Source: an uncultured Eubacteriales bacterium
GTDB taxonomy: Bacteria > Bacillota > Clostridia > Peptostreptococcales > Anaerovoracaceae
NCBI GenBank assembly: GCA_902773665.1
Contig: CACYFF010000009.1
Span: forward strand, 1-64,000
Length of the DNA: 64,000 bases
Direction: 5' to 3'
Shown here: positions 1-7,953 of the stretch, piece after piece
Layout of the letters: the number at the start of each line of letters is the position of its first letter
Position numbering within the stretch: position 1 is the first letter of the stretch
Position numbers and translations under genes: made by a program
The notes under the pieces: model-generated
Databases searched by the model: none
The model's input: only the letters and a program-made list of their open reading frames with translations
What the model was told of the DNA's origin: nothing

Positions 1-717
1 ACTACATATCAGAGGGAACTGAATCCCGAAAGAGTAAAGAGAATATCCGGATCGTTTGATGAAAGGATCGCCAATGAACCTAAAGTCAGTATGAGAGACG
101 GTCATTACTATGTGTTTGACGGGCAGCATGTGATCGCAGCAAGAGTTGAAAAGAACAGTGGTGAGGATCTTCCTATCAGATGCAAAGTTTACTCAGGACT
201 TTCTGAAAAGGAGGAAGCCAGACTTTTTGCAAACCAGACCGGTTGCTCGGTTCCACCGAGTATCGGCATGAAGCTCAGAGCGATGGTCTTTGCCGGAGAC
301 CCTGAAGCCTGCAGCTTTCTTAACAACACTGAAGCAGTTGGTCTTAGGATCGATTACGGACAGCACAAGGGAAGAAAGCGTATCGCATGTATCGCTGCAG
401 CACTGACTGAGTTCAGAAAACTGGGACCCGAGAAGTATCGGGCAGCTATGAAGATGATCCTGGACGGATGGGACGGTGAACCGGACTCTCTCAGAGCAGA
501 GACTGTGACAGGCATCTGCAGATTTGTCGATCTGTACTACGGTGAATACGATCCTAAAAGGGCAGTCAAAAGATTTCGAACCGTGGATCCTCTGAAGATC
601 TATCGTGATGGAAAAGCGATGGGTGACAATCTCCCAGGGTATAAAAAGTATCTGTATCAGGTTCTGATGATCTACAACGGTGCAAGTAAGAAGGCTGCAC
701 TTCCCATGAAATTCTAA
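1..717 (+). CDS. ParB-like nuclease-domain protein, 5' end outside window
   Basis: The frame is open from the first base, so the gene starts upstream of the window. The visible N-terminal part has the ParB/sulfiredoxin-fold pattern: a YQR-L-NPERV segment, then a valine-rich strand and RDGHYYVFDGQH, which matches the family's DGQHR box with V for R. About 150 further residues have no motif I recognise. ParB-like proteins of this kind are common on conjugative and mobilisable elements of Firmicutes, where their role is not settled (DNA binding or partition-like). The stop lies 11 bases before the PemK-like toxin start, so the two are probably co-transcribed. The first ATG visible (91) is inside the conserved domain and is not the real start. 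Confidence 0.75.
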   Translation, partial: TTYQRELNPERVKRISGSFDERIANEPKVSMRDGHYYVFDGQHVIAARVEKNSGEDLPIRCKVYSGLSEKEEARLFANQTGCSVPPSIGMKLRAMVFAGDPEACSFLNNTEAVGLRIDYGQHKGRKRIACIAAALTEFRKLGPEKYRAAMKMILDGWDGEPDSLRAETVTGICRFVDLYYGEYDPKRAVKRFRTVDPLKIYRDGKAMGDNLPGYKKYLYQVLMIYNGASKKAALPMKF

Positions 718-728
718 GGGGGATAGGT

Positions 729-1148
729 ATGAAGAAGCATAATTCAAATCATCCTCGCAGAGATCCCAGCAACACGAAGGACTGGATATACAGACGAGGT
801 GATATATATCTAGCCAACCTGAATCCGTTTACAGGCAGTGAGCAGGGCGGTACGAGGCCGGTTTTGGTCCTTCAGAACAATGACGGTAACATATACTGCC
901 CGACACTGATTATCGCTCCTATCACAACAAAGCTGAAGAAACAGAGCCTTCCCACTCACTGCTGCTTTGACTTCGTTAGAGGACTTCCGGAGCCATCGAT
1001 GGTGTCTTTAGAACAGATCAAGACGATAGATAAAAGCAGGATCAAGCAATATCTGGGGAAGCTTACAAAAGAGCAGATGTCAGAGGTTGAAGAAGCATGC
1101 CTCACTAGTCTCGGAATGGTCATTCCGGAGTCAGTTGAAGCTCCATGA
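729..1148 (+). CDS. PemK/MazF-family endoribonuclease toxin
   Basis: This is a 139-residue protein with the PemK/MazF core: RRGDIYLANLNP near residue 22, GGTRPVLVLQN near 38, a TLIIAPITTK strand near 57, and LEQIKTIDKSRI near 94. These are the usual substrate-loop and dimer elements of the MazF fold. The family cleaves mRNA at short specific sites and is normally held by a small antitoxin encoded just upstream. Here the upstream neighbour is a ParB-like protein, and no typical antitoxin is visible. The N-terminus has about 20 extra polar residues before the RRGD strand. A purine-rich ribosome binding site (AAGGGGGA) precedes the start. A hairpin terminator follows at about 1193. Confidence 0.85.
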   Translation: MKKHNSNHPRRDPSNTKDWIYRRGDIYLANLNPFTGSEQGGTRPVLVLQNNDGNIYCPTLIIAPITTKLKKQSLPTHCCFDFVRGLPEPSMVSLEQIKTIDKSRIKQYLGKLTKEQMSEVEEACLTSLGMVIPESVEAP

Positions 1149-1192
1149 TCAATCGACATCCTCAACAAATGAAAAGAAGTTCGTTATTCTAT

Positions 1193-1219
1193 GGCCAGAG
1201 CAAAAGAATCTGGCCTTTT
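1193..1219 (+). terminator. Rho-independent terminator after the toxin gene
   Basis: A perfect 7-bp stem (GGCCAGA / TCTGGCC) with a 9-base A-rich loop is followed by TTTT. It separates the ParB-like/PemK pair from the recombinase genes downstream. Confidence 0.65.
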
Positions 1220-1245
1220 ACATACATCGAAAAGGAGGCTCAGAG

Positions 1246-1401
1246 ATGAATAAACCTCAGGAACAGATTCTTATGCTCATGCTTATGGATCTAGTCGATA
1301 AGAATCTTCTGACAATGGAAGAGGCTGAAACGGCTAAGAGATTCTATTTAAAAAACGAAAAACCTAAAGCACAATCTACCGCTGACAGCATAGCGGCATA
1401 G
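1246..1401 (+). CDS. Small protein of unknown function
   Basis: This 51-residue ORF starts at ATG 1246 behind a strong AAAGGAGG site at 1231-1238. A longer open frame begins at 1087, but that start lies inside the toxin gene and lacks such a site. The protein is Met- and Leu-rich at the start (EQILMLMLMDLVDKNLLTMEEAE) and predicted helical. It ends 11 bases before the resolvase-like gene, so it is probably translated with it. I do not recognise the family. Small helical ORFs at this position next to recombinases suggest an accessory or regulatory role, which is inference. Confidence 0.6.
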   Translation: MNKPQEQILMLMLMDLVDKNLLTMEEAETAKRFYLKNEKPKAQSTADSIAA

Positions 1402-1412
1402 GAGATAAAGAA

Positions 1413-2177
1413 ATGATAGAAGAGAAGAAAGTCGTTGGATATGTCAGATCACTCAGACAGATGGACGATGACTGTGAAATCCAAATTAAGCTTATCAACA
1501 GGTATTCGCAGCTTATCGGACTCGGTGCTCCCAAGATGTTCATCGACAGAGGTTTTGTTAAGAAAAGAACCCTGAAGGATATTGACAGAGGGAGACCGCT
1601 TGGCTTTGCGCATCCGCAGGCAACCAGATGTTACCCCGCATGGGAAGACATGCTGCTGGAAGCGATGAACGATAGGGTCGAAGTAATTATCGTTGATCGC
1701 ATGGAGCGGCTCTACGGCAATGCTGAAGATAAAAGTATTCTCGAAAAGATCGTTCAGGACCACATGATTCGGATCCTTGAAGTCGAAAATCTGGACTGGC
1801 CTGAGGTGACCGGCATAAGAAAAGTCTGGGCATATCACTATTATGTCCCGAACCGATATTGTGAAGGTATAAGGACGGCAACCCTTATAAATGAAATCGG
1901 GACGTTTTATGAGGCTGTGGCGGCCCATTCTGACTGGCGATTCTGCGGCATATATATGGATTCAAGCATAGACAAGAGAAGAGAGTTTGCAAAGTTAATG
2001 CAGAGGAAAGATGTTGATGTCTTTATCTGCAAATCTCTTTATCACATCAGCCGAAAACCGCTAGCCTTTTTAAGTCTCATCAAGGACATGAATGCCAGGG
2101 GAATAACGGTCATAAGTACAGAAGAGGGGACGGTACACTACGATCCGATCGGCGCCTCATTTCTAAAAAAAAACTGA
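1413..2177 (+). CDS. Resolvase-like protein with two tandem N-terminal-type domains
   Basis: The 254-residue protein contains two serine-recombinase N-terminal folds. The first (about 5-120) reads VVGYVRS with a possible catalytic serine, later FIDRGF and VEVIIVDRMERLYG, matching the usual LDRLGR segment. The second (about 128-250) has AYHYYVPN where the serine should be, then YMDSSIDKRREF and VDVFICKSLYHISRKP. The second domain therefore looks catalytically dead. There is no DNA-binding C-terminal domain. The ORF stops just after a run of nine A residues (2165-2173). In the -1 frame the protein continues without a stop into the next ORF. It may be an accessory subunit for the integrase downstream; that is inference. 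Confidence 0.65.
   Translation: MIEEKKVVGYVRSLRQMDDDCEIQIKLINRYSQLIGLGAPKMFIDRGFVKKRTLKDIDRGRPLGFAHPQATRCYPAWEDMLLEAMNDRVEVIIVDRMERLYGNAEDKSILEKIVQDHMIRILEVENLDWPEVTGIRKVWAYHYYVPNRYCEGIRTATLINEIGTFYEAVAAHSDWRFCGIYMDSSIDKRREFAKLMQRKDVDVFICKSLYHISRKPLAFLSLIKDMNARGITVISTEEGTVHYDPIGASFLKKN
2165..2173 (+). other. A9 slippage site or frameshift
   Basis: Nine consecutive A residues sit four bases before the TGA stop of the resolvase-like gene. A -1 shift (one extra A in the transcript) joins the frame to an open reading frame running to 2539. The bridging peptide (KLKAATYDCCRSEHEKQYHS) looks like ordinary protein. This is either transcriptional or ribosomal slippage, a real inactivating indel, or a homopolymer sequencing error. 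Confidence 0.5.
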
Positions 2178-2245
2178 AGGCTGCGACATATGACTGCTGC
2201 AGATCAGAGCATGAGAAGCAGTACCACTCAATCGACCGCAAAAGG

Positions 2246-2539
2246 ATGGACCTATTTTATAGGACCATTGCCTGCAGGTGGAAAGAGATTGTAAGGGTTG
2301 AAGAAGAAAGTGCAAGCCCAGGAGCGGAATATGACAGGCTTACAGCCAGTGCGAAGGCCTATCAGGTAATCGTTATAGACTCATTTGCCAAGCTGGGCAG
2401 AAATGTGAACGAGCTTATCGCCAACCTGAAAAAAGCAGGGTTGCCCATTTACAGCTTAAAGGAAGGATTATTGTACATAGATGGAGAAGAGAGGGTTATA
2501 CAAAGCAATACTGTACAGCCGGGTATCGACAGTGCATGA
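2246..2539 (+). CDS. Third resolvase-like segment, probably the continuation of the preceding gene
   Basis: As a separate ORF it gives 97 residues, but the frame is open back to the A9 run at 2165 and no good ribosome binding site precedes ATG 2246. The segment AYQVIVIDSFAKLGRNVNELI, followed by LKKAGLPIYSLKEGLLY, matches the second half of a resolvase domain. The first half lacks a catalytic serine motif. With slippage at 2165 the whole product would be about 375 residues with three resolvase-like folds. It overlaps the large integrase gene by 59 bases in another frame, which would allow translational coupling. Confidence 0.5.
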   Translation: MDLFYRTIACRWKEIVRVEEESASPGAEYDRLTASAKAYQVIVIDSFAKLGRNVNELIANLKKAGLPIYSLKEGLLYIDGEERVIQSNTVQPGIDSA

Positions 2540-4277
2540 CGAGCAGGCTGAATCTATCGATAATCAGATCTTACTTGCCAAGAATTATCTGGACAAGCAC
2601 CCTAATATCGAACTGGCCGAACCCTTAGACAAGTACAGTGAAAGGATCAGCGGCAAGACCGACATAAGGCCAAAGTTTCAGGAGATGTGTGAAAGGCTTG
2701 CCAAGGGCGATATTCACTATCTGATGATAAAGGATCTCAAGAGACTGTCCAGAAGTGTTGAGACAACCTATGCATTTCTCAACCTGATGAAGCAGTATGG
2801 ATTTGAGATCATTCAGCTTTCTTCCGGGAACATTATAGACAGCAGCGCTTTTGAGGAGGTCGAATCCAATCTTCTGATCGGAATCGAAGCTCTGTTTGCC
2901 CAGAATACGGTACTGACACAGTCCAGATACGGGAAGACGGTTCAGAAAGTCCGGTGCGAGAATAAGATACTGTCATATAAAGATTCCACGCTCTTTGGAT
3001 ATGAATGGGATCGGGAACTGAAGGATATAGTGATCGTAGAAGAAAAGGCAGCTATTATCCGCGAAGTATTCAACCGGTTTGTATTTGGTTTGCAGAGCAT
3101 ACGGGAGATAAGAGAGTATTTATCATCACTTGGATATCATTATTCACATGTGTCAGTATCAAAATGGCTCCAGGAGGGTAAATATGTTGGAGACTGGACT
3201 ATCAACCGTAAAGGTTCAGTTCTTGGTATTGGTCAGGGAGCGAAAACAAAGAGATTCAGACGAGAAAAAGATGAATGGGTACATATTCAAAGACCGGATC
3301 TTGCGATCATAGATAAGGATGTATTCGATCTGGCTCAGGAAATCAGGCTGAGCAGAGTTGAGACATACTTTACAGATGAGGGATCTGAGAAGGGCAGAGG
3401 CAACTTCAGTGGGAGACACCTGTTTTCACGCAAAGTATTCTGTGCTGAGTGTGGCAGCATTTATAGATTCAAATGGTCAGACAGGAAGCGAACAGTTGGC
3501 ATTTACTATGATACCTATAAACAGAGCAAAAGAGATGCTTCTTTTGAATGTCCCAATAAAGACTACAGACGGGTATCTGAGAACGAACTAAAGCAAATAG
3601 TTGTAAACGCTATCATGGCTCTAAACATCAATGGACAGGTCAGTATAGATCGTATGTTAGAATCTATCTCTTCAGCTATTCAGGCCAATAATAATGACAG
3701 CAAGAAAAGAGATGCAGAAGAGCAGCAACTGAAAATGCTTGAGGCTGAAGCAGATAGAATATCGGAAGCTTTTATAGATGCAACTTCCCAAATGAGGGCG
3801 AGGCTAAACAAGCAGCTCGAAGAAACAGAAGAACAAATTGCTGCCTGTAAAAAAAGGCTTCTTAAGCTTGATAACAATTCAGCTGATGAAAAAGCTCTTC
3901 GTAAAAGACTTACGGAGATTCGCAAGCAACTGTCCGGCTGGGTGGACATAAATATAAATTCGCTTGATAGAAACATGGTAGAAAGACTGGTTTCCAAAAT
4001 CGTTGTACATATGGATGGGGGTATAGAGATCTCATTGGCATTAGGCGGGTTCATGCAATATCAGCTTGAACGCAAGAATAGTGAAAAGATTTCACAGAAG
4101 AGATCTCCGTCAGTTACTATGCCTTCGACCAGGACGATCAACGATAACTTAATGACAGTTTTAGAGGAAGTCGAAAAAGAAGAATCTCCGCAGGCAGTAT
4201 TAAACGTCATGAGCTTTAAAAGGCGGCGAAAAGGCGAGGAGGATACTGTTGTTGTGAAACTGGATACAAGGAAGTAA
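2481..4277 (+). CDS. Large serine recombinase (integrase)
   Basis: At 598 residues this has normal length and a full domain order for a large serine integrase. The N-terminal catalytic domain starts KAILYSRVST with the nucleophile at Ser16, followed by ESIDNQ and MIKDLKRLSRS. A recombinase domain follows (about 165-275, including FGYEWD and VSKWLQEGKYVGDW). A zinc ribbon begins with CAECGSIYRF near 321 and has a further Cys in FECPNKDYRR. A long Lys/Glu-rich coiled coil runs at about 395-470, then a C-terminal tail. It would catalyse recombination between short attP and attB sites without needing high sequence identity. It is the obvious candidate for the recombinase that acted at the repeat at 5167-5327 and at cpaF (20,922). 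Confidence 0.92.
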   Translation: MEKRGLYKAILYSRVSTVHDEQAESIDNQILLAKNYLDKHPNIELAEPLDKYSERISGKTDIRPKFQEMCERLAKGDIHYLMIKDLKRLSRSVETTYAFLNLMKQYGFEIIQLSSGNIIDSSAFEEVESNLLIGIEALFAQNTVLTQSRYGKTVQKVRCENKILSYKDSTLFGYEWDRELKDIVIVEEKAAIIREVFNRFVFGLQSIREIREYLSSLGYHYSHVSVSKWLQEGKYVGDWTINRKGSVLGIGQGAKTKRFRREKDEWVHIQRPDLAIIDKDVFDLAQEIRLSRVETYFTDEGSEKGRGNFSGRHLFSRKVFCAECGSIYRFKWSDRKRTVGIYYDTYKQSKRDASFECPNKDYRRVSENELKQIVVNAIMALNINGQVSIDRMLESISSAIQANNNDSKKRDAEEQQLKMLEAEADRISEAFIDATSQMRARLNKQLEETEEQIAACKKRLLKLDNNSADEKALRKRLTEIRKQLSGWVDININSLDRNMVERLVSKIVVHMDGGIEISLALGGFMQYQLERKNSEKISQKRSPSVTMPSTRTINDNLMTVLEEVEKEESPQAVLNVMSFKRRRKGEEDTVVVKLDTRK

Positions 4278-4390
4278 AGAGTAAGCTTTGTTGTTGATAA
4301 AGCAATTATCTTTTAAATCGCTGCCGAATGATACATAGGACTGCGTAAGAGTTCGTATTAATAGTTTTACGACATTCTGGAGGGATAAGT

Positions 4391-4930
4391 CTATTCAAAT
4401 CTCATAAATGTTTTGTATATTAGAAAGCCCACCGCGGTGCCCAGAGTATTCAATATCACATCATCTATATCCGCACTTCTGGCAAAGAAATACTGCACGC
4501 ACTCAATAGCAGTGCTGACAGCTAACCCAATCAGTACGGTCTTATGCCATCTGTCGCATTTCTGAAAAACGATCGGCAGCAGTATCCCCATCGGAACAAA
4601 TAGAAGTATATTCCCCAGGACGTTAGCTAATGATATTCCGGCAACTGAGCCGCCTTGTACAACGTACTCTGCAATCGTGTTAAAAGGGATCAAATTGATG
4701 CTGCGGTATATGCCGTTCATTCTCTGTGTCCCATATCTAAGGATCATATATATTGGTATCGTCTGCGAAACAAGTCCGACACAATAGGAAACGAAAAGTA
4801 AAGCTGAAAAATCTTTTCTTAATGCATATTTTCGATGTTTAACACGGCAAATAATGATCTGAATCGCAAAGCATATAATTGCACCAACACAACAGTATAC
4901 CGCCATGTTGTAAATGAATCTCTTTAGCAT
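4391..4930 (-). CDS. VanZ-like membrane protein
   Basis: This 179-residue protein has about five hydrophobic segments and the VanZ signature: NLIPF near residue 81, GNILLFVPMGILLP near 107, IECVQYFFARSADIDDVILN near 142, and a closing LGTAVGFLIY helix. VanZ family members are inner-membrane proteins; some confer low-level teicoplanin or lipoglycopeptide resistance, but most are uncharacterised. It is encoded opposite to the integrase and ends about 110 bases from it, at the element's right-hand side. It is probably cargo of the element. There is no van operon here, so glycopeptide resistance should not be assumed. Confidence 0.8.
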   Translation of the reverse strand: MLKRFIYNMAVYCCVGAIICFAIQIIICRVKHRKYALRKDFSALLFVSYCVGLVSQTIPIYMILRYGTQRMNGIYRSINLIPFNTIAEYVVQGGSVAGISLANVLGNILLFVPMGILLPIVFQKCDRWHKTVLIGLAVSTAIECVQYFFARSADIDDVILNTLGTAVGFLIYKTFMRFE

Positions 4931-5410
4931 AACACTCTGAGCCTCTGGTCACATCATGAATTGGCTATAGCCAGTACTATCAATAAAAGTCAGAACCATT
5001 ATTTCCCCTAATGGCTGCTGACGACTTACTGAGATTTTAACACCAACTTTATTATCAATCAAAGTAAAACGTACATTGGAGATAAATATCACAAGCCTTG
5101 ATTGCTAAAGGAAACGAGAATTGCAGCTTCGAAAAAGCGTTAGAAAAAGTGTTAGAAAAAACGCTGAAGCGGATAATAAATGACTCATAAAACACGAAAG
5201 CGTAAAAAATATGATCAGAATTATCCCTTTTTATTTTTGCGATCAATGGCTATAAATCGTTTAAATTTCAAGCATTGTTGGCTTTTGATCTCTTGAAAAT
5301 GTAGTCAAGATGATAATACGGCGCACGCCGTGTTGACAGCCTGACCACAAAAGATAAGTCCGGAAAATGTTGAATTTTCAATATGTTTCAGCTTTAGGAG
5401 GAAAAATACG
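4931..5410. other. Non-coding stretch containing element attachment region
   Basis: No convincing gene lies here. The DNA is AT-rich. At 5119-5170 it contains an imperfect inverted repeat (GCTTC...GCGTT against AACGC-GAAGC) with a tandem GTTAGAAAAA motif, directly followed by the 161-bp repeat. The start of symE lies at the right edge behind AGGAGG. Confidence 0.6.
5167..5327 (+). repeat. 161-bp direct repeat, left copy (probable recombined attachment site)
   Basis: This matches 20,768-20,928 base for base at a constant offset of 15,601, with five mismatches and no gap (about 97%). Both copies end in ACGGCGCACG. After that point the sequences diverge completely: here to CCGTGTTGACAGCC, there to the coding sequence of cpaF. 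A break at a short common core is what a serine integrase leaves at its crossover. This copy would be the right end of the first element joined to the left end of the second. Confidence 0.85.
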
Positions 5411-5683
5411 ATGAGCGAAAATAGAAAGCTTAAAGTTTATGAAACCAGCGATAAAAATTACATCCCGACACCTACGATTGTCTTAAAAGGAAAGTGGTTG
5501 GGGAAGTATGGCTTCGATATGAATACTTTAATATCTGTTCATTGTGAGGAAAGAAGGATAATAATTGAGCCTCGGGATCCCGATCCAATCATTATGGATG
5601 AAACTATAGACGGGTTTCTGAAATCTTTATCTAAAAAGAAGTTAAGATCTCTAAAGAGAACTCTTCAAAGCAGCAATATCTGA
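5411..5683 (+). CDS. SymE-like toxin-fold protein
   Basis: The 90-residue protein carries the SymE core: an IVLKGKWLGKYGF strand-turn, then NTLISVHCEERRIIIEPR, a SpoVT/AbrB-like swapped-hairpin fold. SymE in E. coli is an SOS-induced RNA- or nucleoid-targeting toxin controlled by an antisense RNA. Mobile-element homologues in Firmicutes are mostly uncharacterised. A strong site (TTAGGAGG) stands 5' of ATG 5411, and a long hairpin terminator follows at 5717. It is the first gene of the second element. No antisense promoter was identified, so its toxin status is only by family. Confidence 0.7.
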   Translation: MSENRKLKVYETSDKNYIPTPTIVLKGKWLGKYGFDMNTLISVHCEERRIIIEPRDPDPIIMDETIDGFLKSLSKKKLRSLKRTLQSSNI

Positions 5684-5716
5684 TTGCGGTTCCAGACGCA
5701 GGGGGATCTTTTACAT

Positions 5717-5757
5717 ATAGCCCGGTTACGACTTACGTATCGTATCTGGGCTATTTT
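5717..5757 (+). terminator. Terminator after the SymE-like gene
   Basis: A roughly 15-bp stem begins ATAGCCCGG and closes TGGGCTAT with an inner TACGA/TCGTA continuation, followed by TTTC. The T-run is short but the stem is long. Confidence 0.55.
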
Positions 5758-5798
5758 CATGTCTGAAGAATCATTCGGATAACAGAGGAGGTCTATTA

Positions 5799-6041
5799 AT
5801 GGAAAAAGAAACAATCATAATCGACGGCGTGCGTTATTACGCTGAACGTCCAAGGAACTGCAGAGGATGTTACTTCTGGAAGAATCAGAAAAAAGGCTGT
5901 GTTCTCAGAAAGGAAAACTGCTATTACCTGGCAGAGTCTCCAAAGAGGAAGTCTCCGTGCGAAGGATGCACATACGGCCCTTGTGTGAGTTTTTGTATGA
6001 AAAAGGTTCTAGGATACAGGGAGGTACCAGAAAATGCGTGA
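5799..6041 (+). CDS. Small cysteine-rich ICE-type protein
   Basis: This 80-residue protein has nine cysteines in CxxC-like spacing (NCRGCYFW, GCVLRKENCYY, PCEGCTYGPC, FCMKK). Proteins with this layout are familiar from Tn1549-like conjugative elements of Clostridia, encoded close to the VirD4 coupling protein; their function is unknown, and metal binding is plausible from the cysteines. A strong AGAGGAGG site precedes the start. The next gene is a VirD4 fragment, so the order fits a decayed conjugation region. The C-terminal residues may come from a deletion junction. Confidence 0.6.
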   Translation: MEKETIIIDGVRYYAERPRNCRGCYFWKNQKKGCVLRKENCYYLAESPKRKSPCEGCTYGPCVSFCMKKVLGYREVPENA

Positions 6042-6068
6042 GAAAGGCGAACAGGACCGTTTTACCCG

Positions 6069-6494
6069 GTCTCATTCGTTGTGACCGATCCGAAAGGAGA
6101 TATAGCTGTTTCCTGTGCCCATGCATTAAAACGCTCCGGGTATCAGATACGCCTGTTCAATGTCCAGAACTTCAAAAAGAGCATGCATTACAATCCATTT
6201 GCCTACGTTCACAGTGAAAAGGACATTCTGAAACTGGTAACTACACTCATGGCCAATACAAAAGGTGAAGGGAAGAGTGCGGATCCTTTTTGGGAAAAAG
6301 CAGAAACTCTGCTTTACTGCGCCTTAATCGGATACATCCACTATGAGGCGCCGATAGAAGAGCAGAACTTCGCAACGCTGATTGAATTTATCAATGCAAT
6401 GGAAGTCAGGGAGGATGACGAGGACTTTAAAAACCCAGTCGATATCATGTTCGACAATCTTGAGAAAAAGAACCCCAGACATTTCGCAGTATGA
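6069..6494 (+). pseudogene. Fragment of VirD4/TraG-type conjugal coupling protein
   Basis: The frame encodes the stretch of a type IV coupling protein that follows its Walker A region: SFVVTDPKGD (the Walker B-side strand), then FNVQNFKKSMHYNPFAY, MANTKGEG, DPFWEKAETLLYCALIGYI and LEKKNPRHFAV. The membrane anchor and Walker A motif are missing upstream, where only about 30 bases separate it from the preceding ORF. The C-terminal half is missing after HFAV. An intact homologue would be about 600 residues. This is debris of a conjugation module and cannot work as an ATPase. Confidence 0.75.
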
Positions 6495-7205
6495 TGTTGA
6501 TACTTTTGAGAAATTCCAGAACCGGATTCAGGGAGAAAAAGGTCGAAACCTGATGAGGGCGCATTATGCGGTTGGTTTTGTCAATAGCGAAGGTGCGGAT
6601 AATCAAAAGGACGCGAACAGAAAAGACAGTATACGTGGAGCTTTTAACTCTCCTCTTAAGCCATTTGTCCTGGCAACAACATCTATTGGTCAGGAGGGAC
6701 TGGATTTTCATAATTATTGTAGAAGGATAATGCACTGGAATCTTCCGGGGAACCCCATTGATCTGGAGCAGCGGGAGGGCAGAATCAATCGTTTTAAGTG
6801 CCTGGCAATCCGGCAGAATGTTGCCGAGAAGTATGGCACAATTCACTTTTACGATGATATTTGGAAGGAGATGTTTGAGGCTGCAGAATCCGAGAAGGCC
6901 TCCTCTCAGTCCGATTTGGTACCGTACTGGTGTTTCGGAAAAGACCAGAGTGTCAAGATTGAGCGCATTGTTCCAATGTATCCAATGAGCAAGGATGAGA
7001 TCACGTATGAAAGGCTAATCAAAATACTATCCTTGTATCGTTTAACTCTTGGGCAAGCGAGGCAGGAAGAACTTCTGGAATATCTATTTCACGAGTACAA
7101 AAATCCGGAAAAACTAAAAAAACTGTTTATTGATTTAAGTCCTTTTTCTAAGGAAGGTTATGCAGGGAGCAGGCCGCTCGATACCATTCAGAGAGAAGAA
7201 AAAGC
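6490..7205 (+). pseudogene. C-terminal fragment of an SF2/SNF2-type helicase
   Basis: The frame enters helicase sequence at about 6490 (YDVDTFEKFQNRIQGEKGR). It shows the C-terminal RecA-like lobe: FVLATTSIGQEGLDFH (motif V), HWNLPGNPIDLEQREGRINRF (motif VI, Q..GR..R), and a C-terminal extension. Motifs I-III, including Walker A, are absent. It starts exactly where the VirD4 fragment ends, in a different frame, so two truncated genes are fused at this point. Helicases with this motif VI style often sit in phage-defence or restriction loci, but that cannot be told from a fragment. After about 7205 the frame runs out of phase into recombinase DNA. Confidence 0.7.
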
Positions 7206-7208
7206 CTC

Positions 7209-7559
7209 TCAGCAAAGGGAGTCCGTTTCATTGCGGTCAATGATGGTGTAGATTCTCTGGTGGCAAGCAGCACCGATTTCAATCCCATACGCAACCGGGC
7301 AAACGAACTCCATGCCAAGAACATCAGTAAAAAGGTGCGTGCCATCAAGCGGATGCAGGCCGAGCGTGGTGAGCGCTACGGCGGCAAGGCACCGTATGGC
7401 TATAAGAAGCGTGCCGCAGACAGCAAGGAGATTGTTCCCGATGAAGAAACTGCTCCCATTGTAGAATATATCTTCAAACTGTGTGCAGGCGGCAAAGGTC
7501 CGAATCAGATCGCACGTATTCTGCAGAATGAGCAGATACTCACTCCCGCCCATTACTAA
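7209..7559 (+). pseudogene. Internal fragment of a TndX/Tn1549-type large serine recombinase
   Basis: The open frame reads GVRFIAVNDGVDS, then NPIRNRANELHAKNISKKVRA, GKAPYGYKK and IVEYIFKLCAGGKG. This is the end of the catalytic domain and the first half of the recombinase domain of a second large serine recombinase, distinct from the one at 2481. The catalytic serine region and everything after LTPAHY are missing. A 26-codon ORF (7561-7638) follows directly; I cannot assign it. Together with the two fragments upstream it marks a graveyard of conjugative-transposon parts. Confidence 0.8.
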
Positions 7560-7638
7560 CATGGAGAAGGGAGAGCAGCCAGTTCACATGGTCACTCTCC
7601 CTCAAAGCATCGATGAAATTGTAAAAATGTTGGCCTAA

Positions 7639-7953
7639 CGGCCCGAACGCACAGAGGCGGACGGCTTCCGCCGCCCGCCTCTGCTTCTAATAATGGATAG
7701 GTCACAAATTGGACCTATGAACACTATCAGAAAGGAACCGGGCTTTCTGATTTGGCCATGAGAAAGGGGAAAAAGAGGGCAATTCGCCCAAAATACTGGA
7801 AAATTACGGAAATTGCACAGTTTCCTGCAAAAAAGCTGTGCACTGTGCACAGTGGACAGGCGGAATGTCGAATATTGTGCCTAATTGCAAGCAAAGGGAG
7901 ATTTTGTATTATATAGACAATAGATACGAAAATATCTTGTATTGGTGATAGTA
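7639..7953. other. Non-coding junction between element debris and cargo operon
   Basis: I see no gene. The stretch contains a GC-rich hairpin (AGAGGCGGACGG ... CCGCCCGCCTCT, about 7660-7683) and a perfect 17-bp palindrome at 7836-7852 (CTGTGCAC T GTGCACAG). A weak promoter-like pair sits just upstream of aroM: TTGCAA at about 7885 and TATTAT at about 7907, spacer 16. The palindrome may be an operator for the cargo operon. Confidence 0.45.

Noticed and set aside
4391-4930. Glycopeptide resistance locus
   Set aside because: Only a VanZ-like gene is present; vanHAX and regulatory genes are absent.
5055-5246. 63-codon minus-strand ORF over the left attachment repeat
   Set aside because: It covers non-coding repeat DNA and has no ribosome site; the matching right copy does not preserve it.
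5411-5683. Complete SymE/SymR toxin-antitoxin pair
   Set aside because: No antisense promoter or RNA could be made out opposite the gene; only the protein family is supported.
6490-7205. Active anti-phage helicase system
   Set aside because: Only the C-terminal lobe is left, with no Walker A, and no companion defence gene is nearby.
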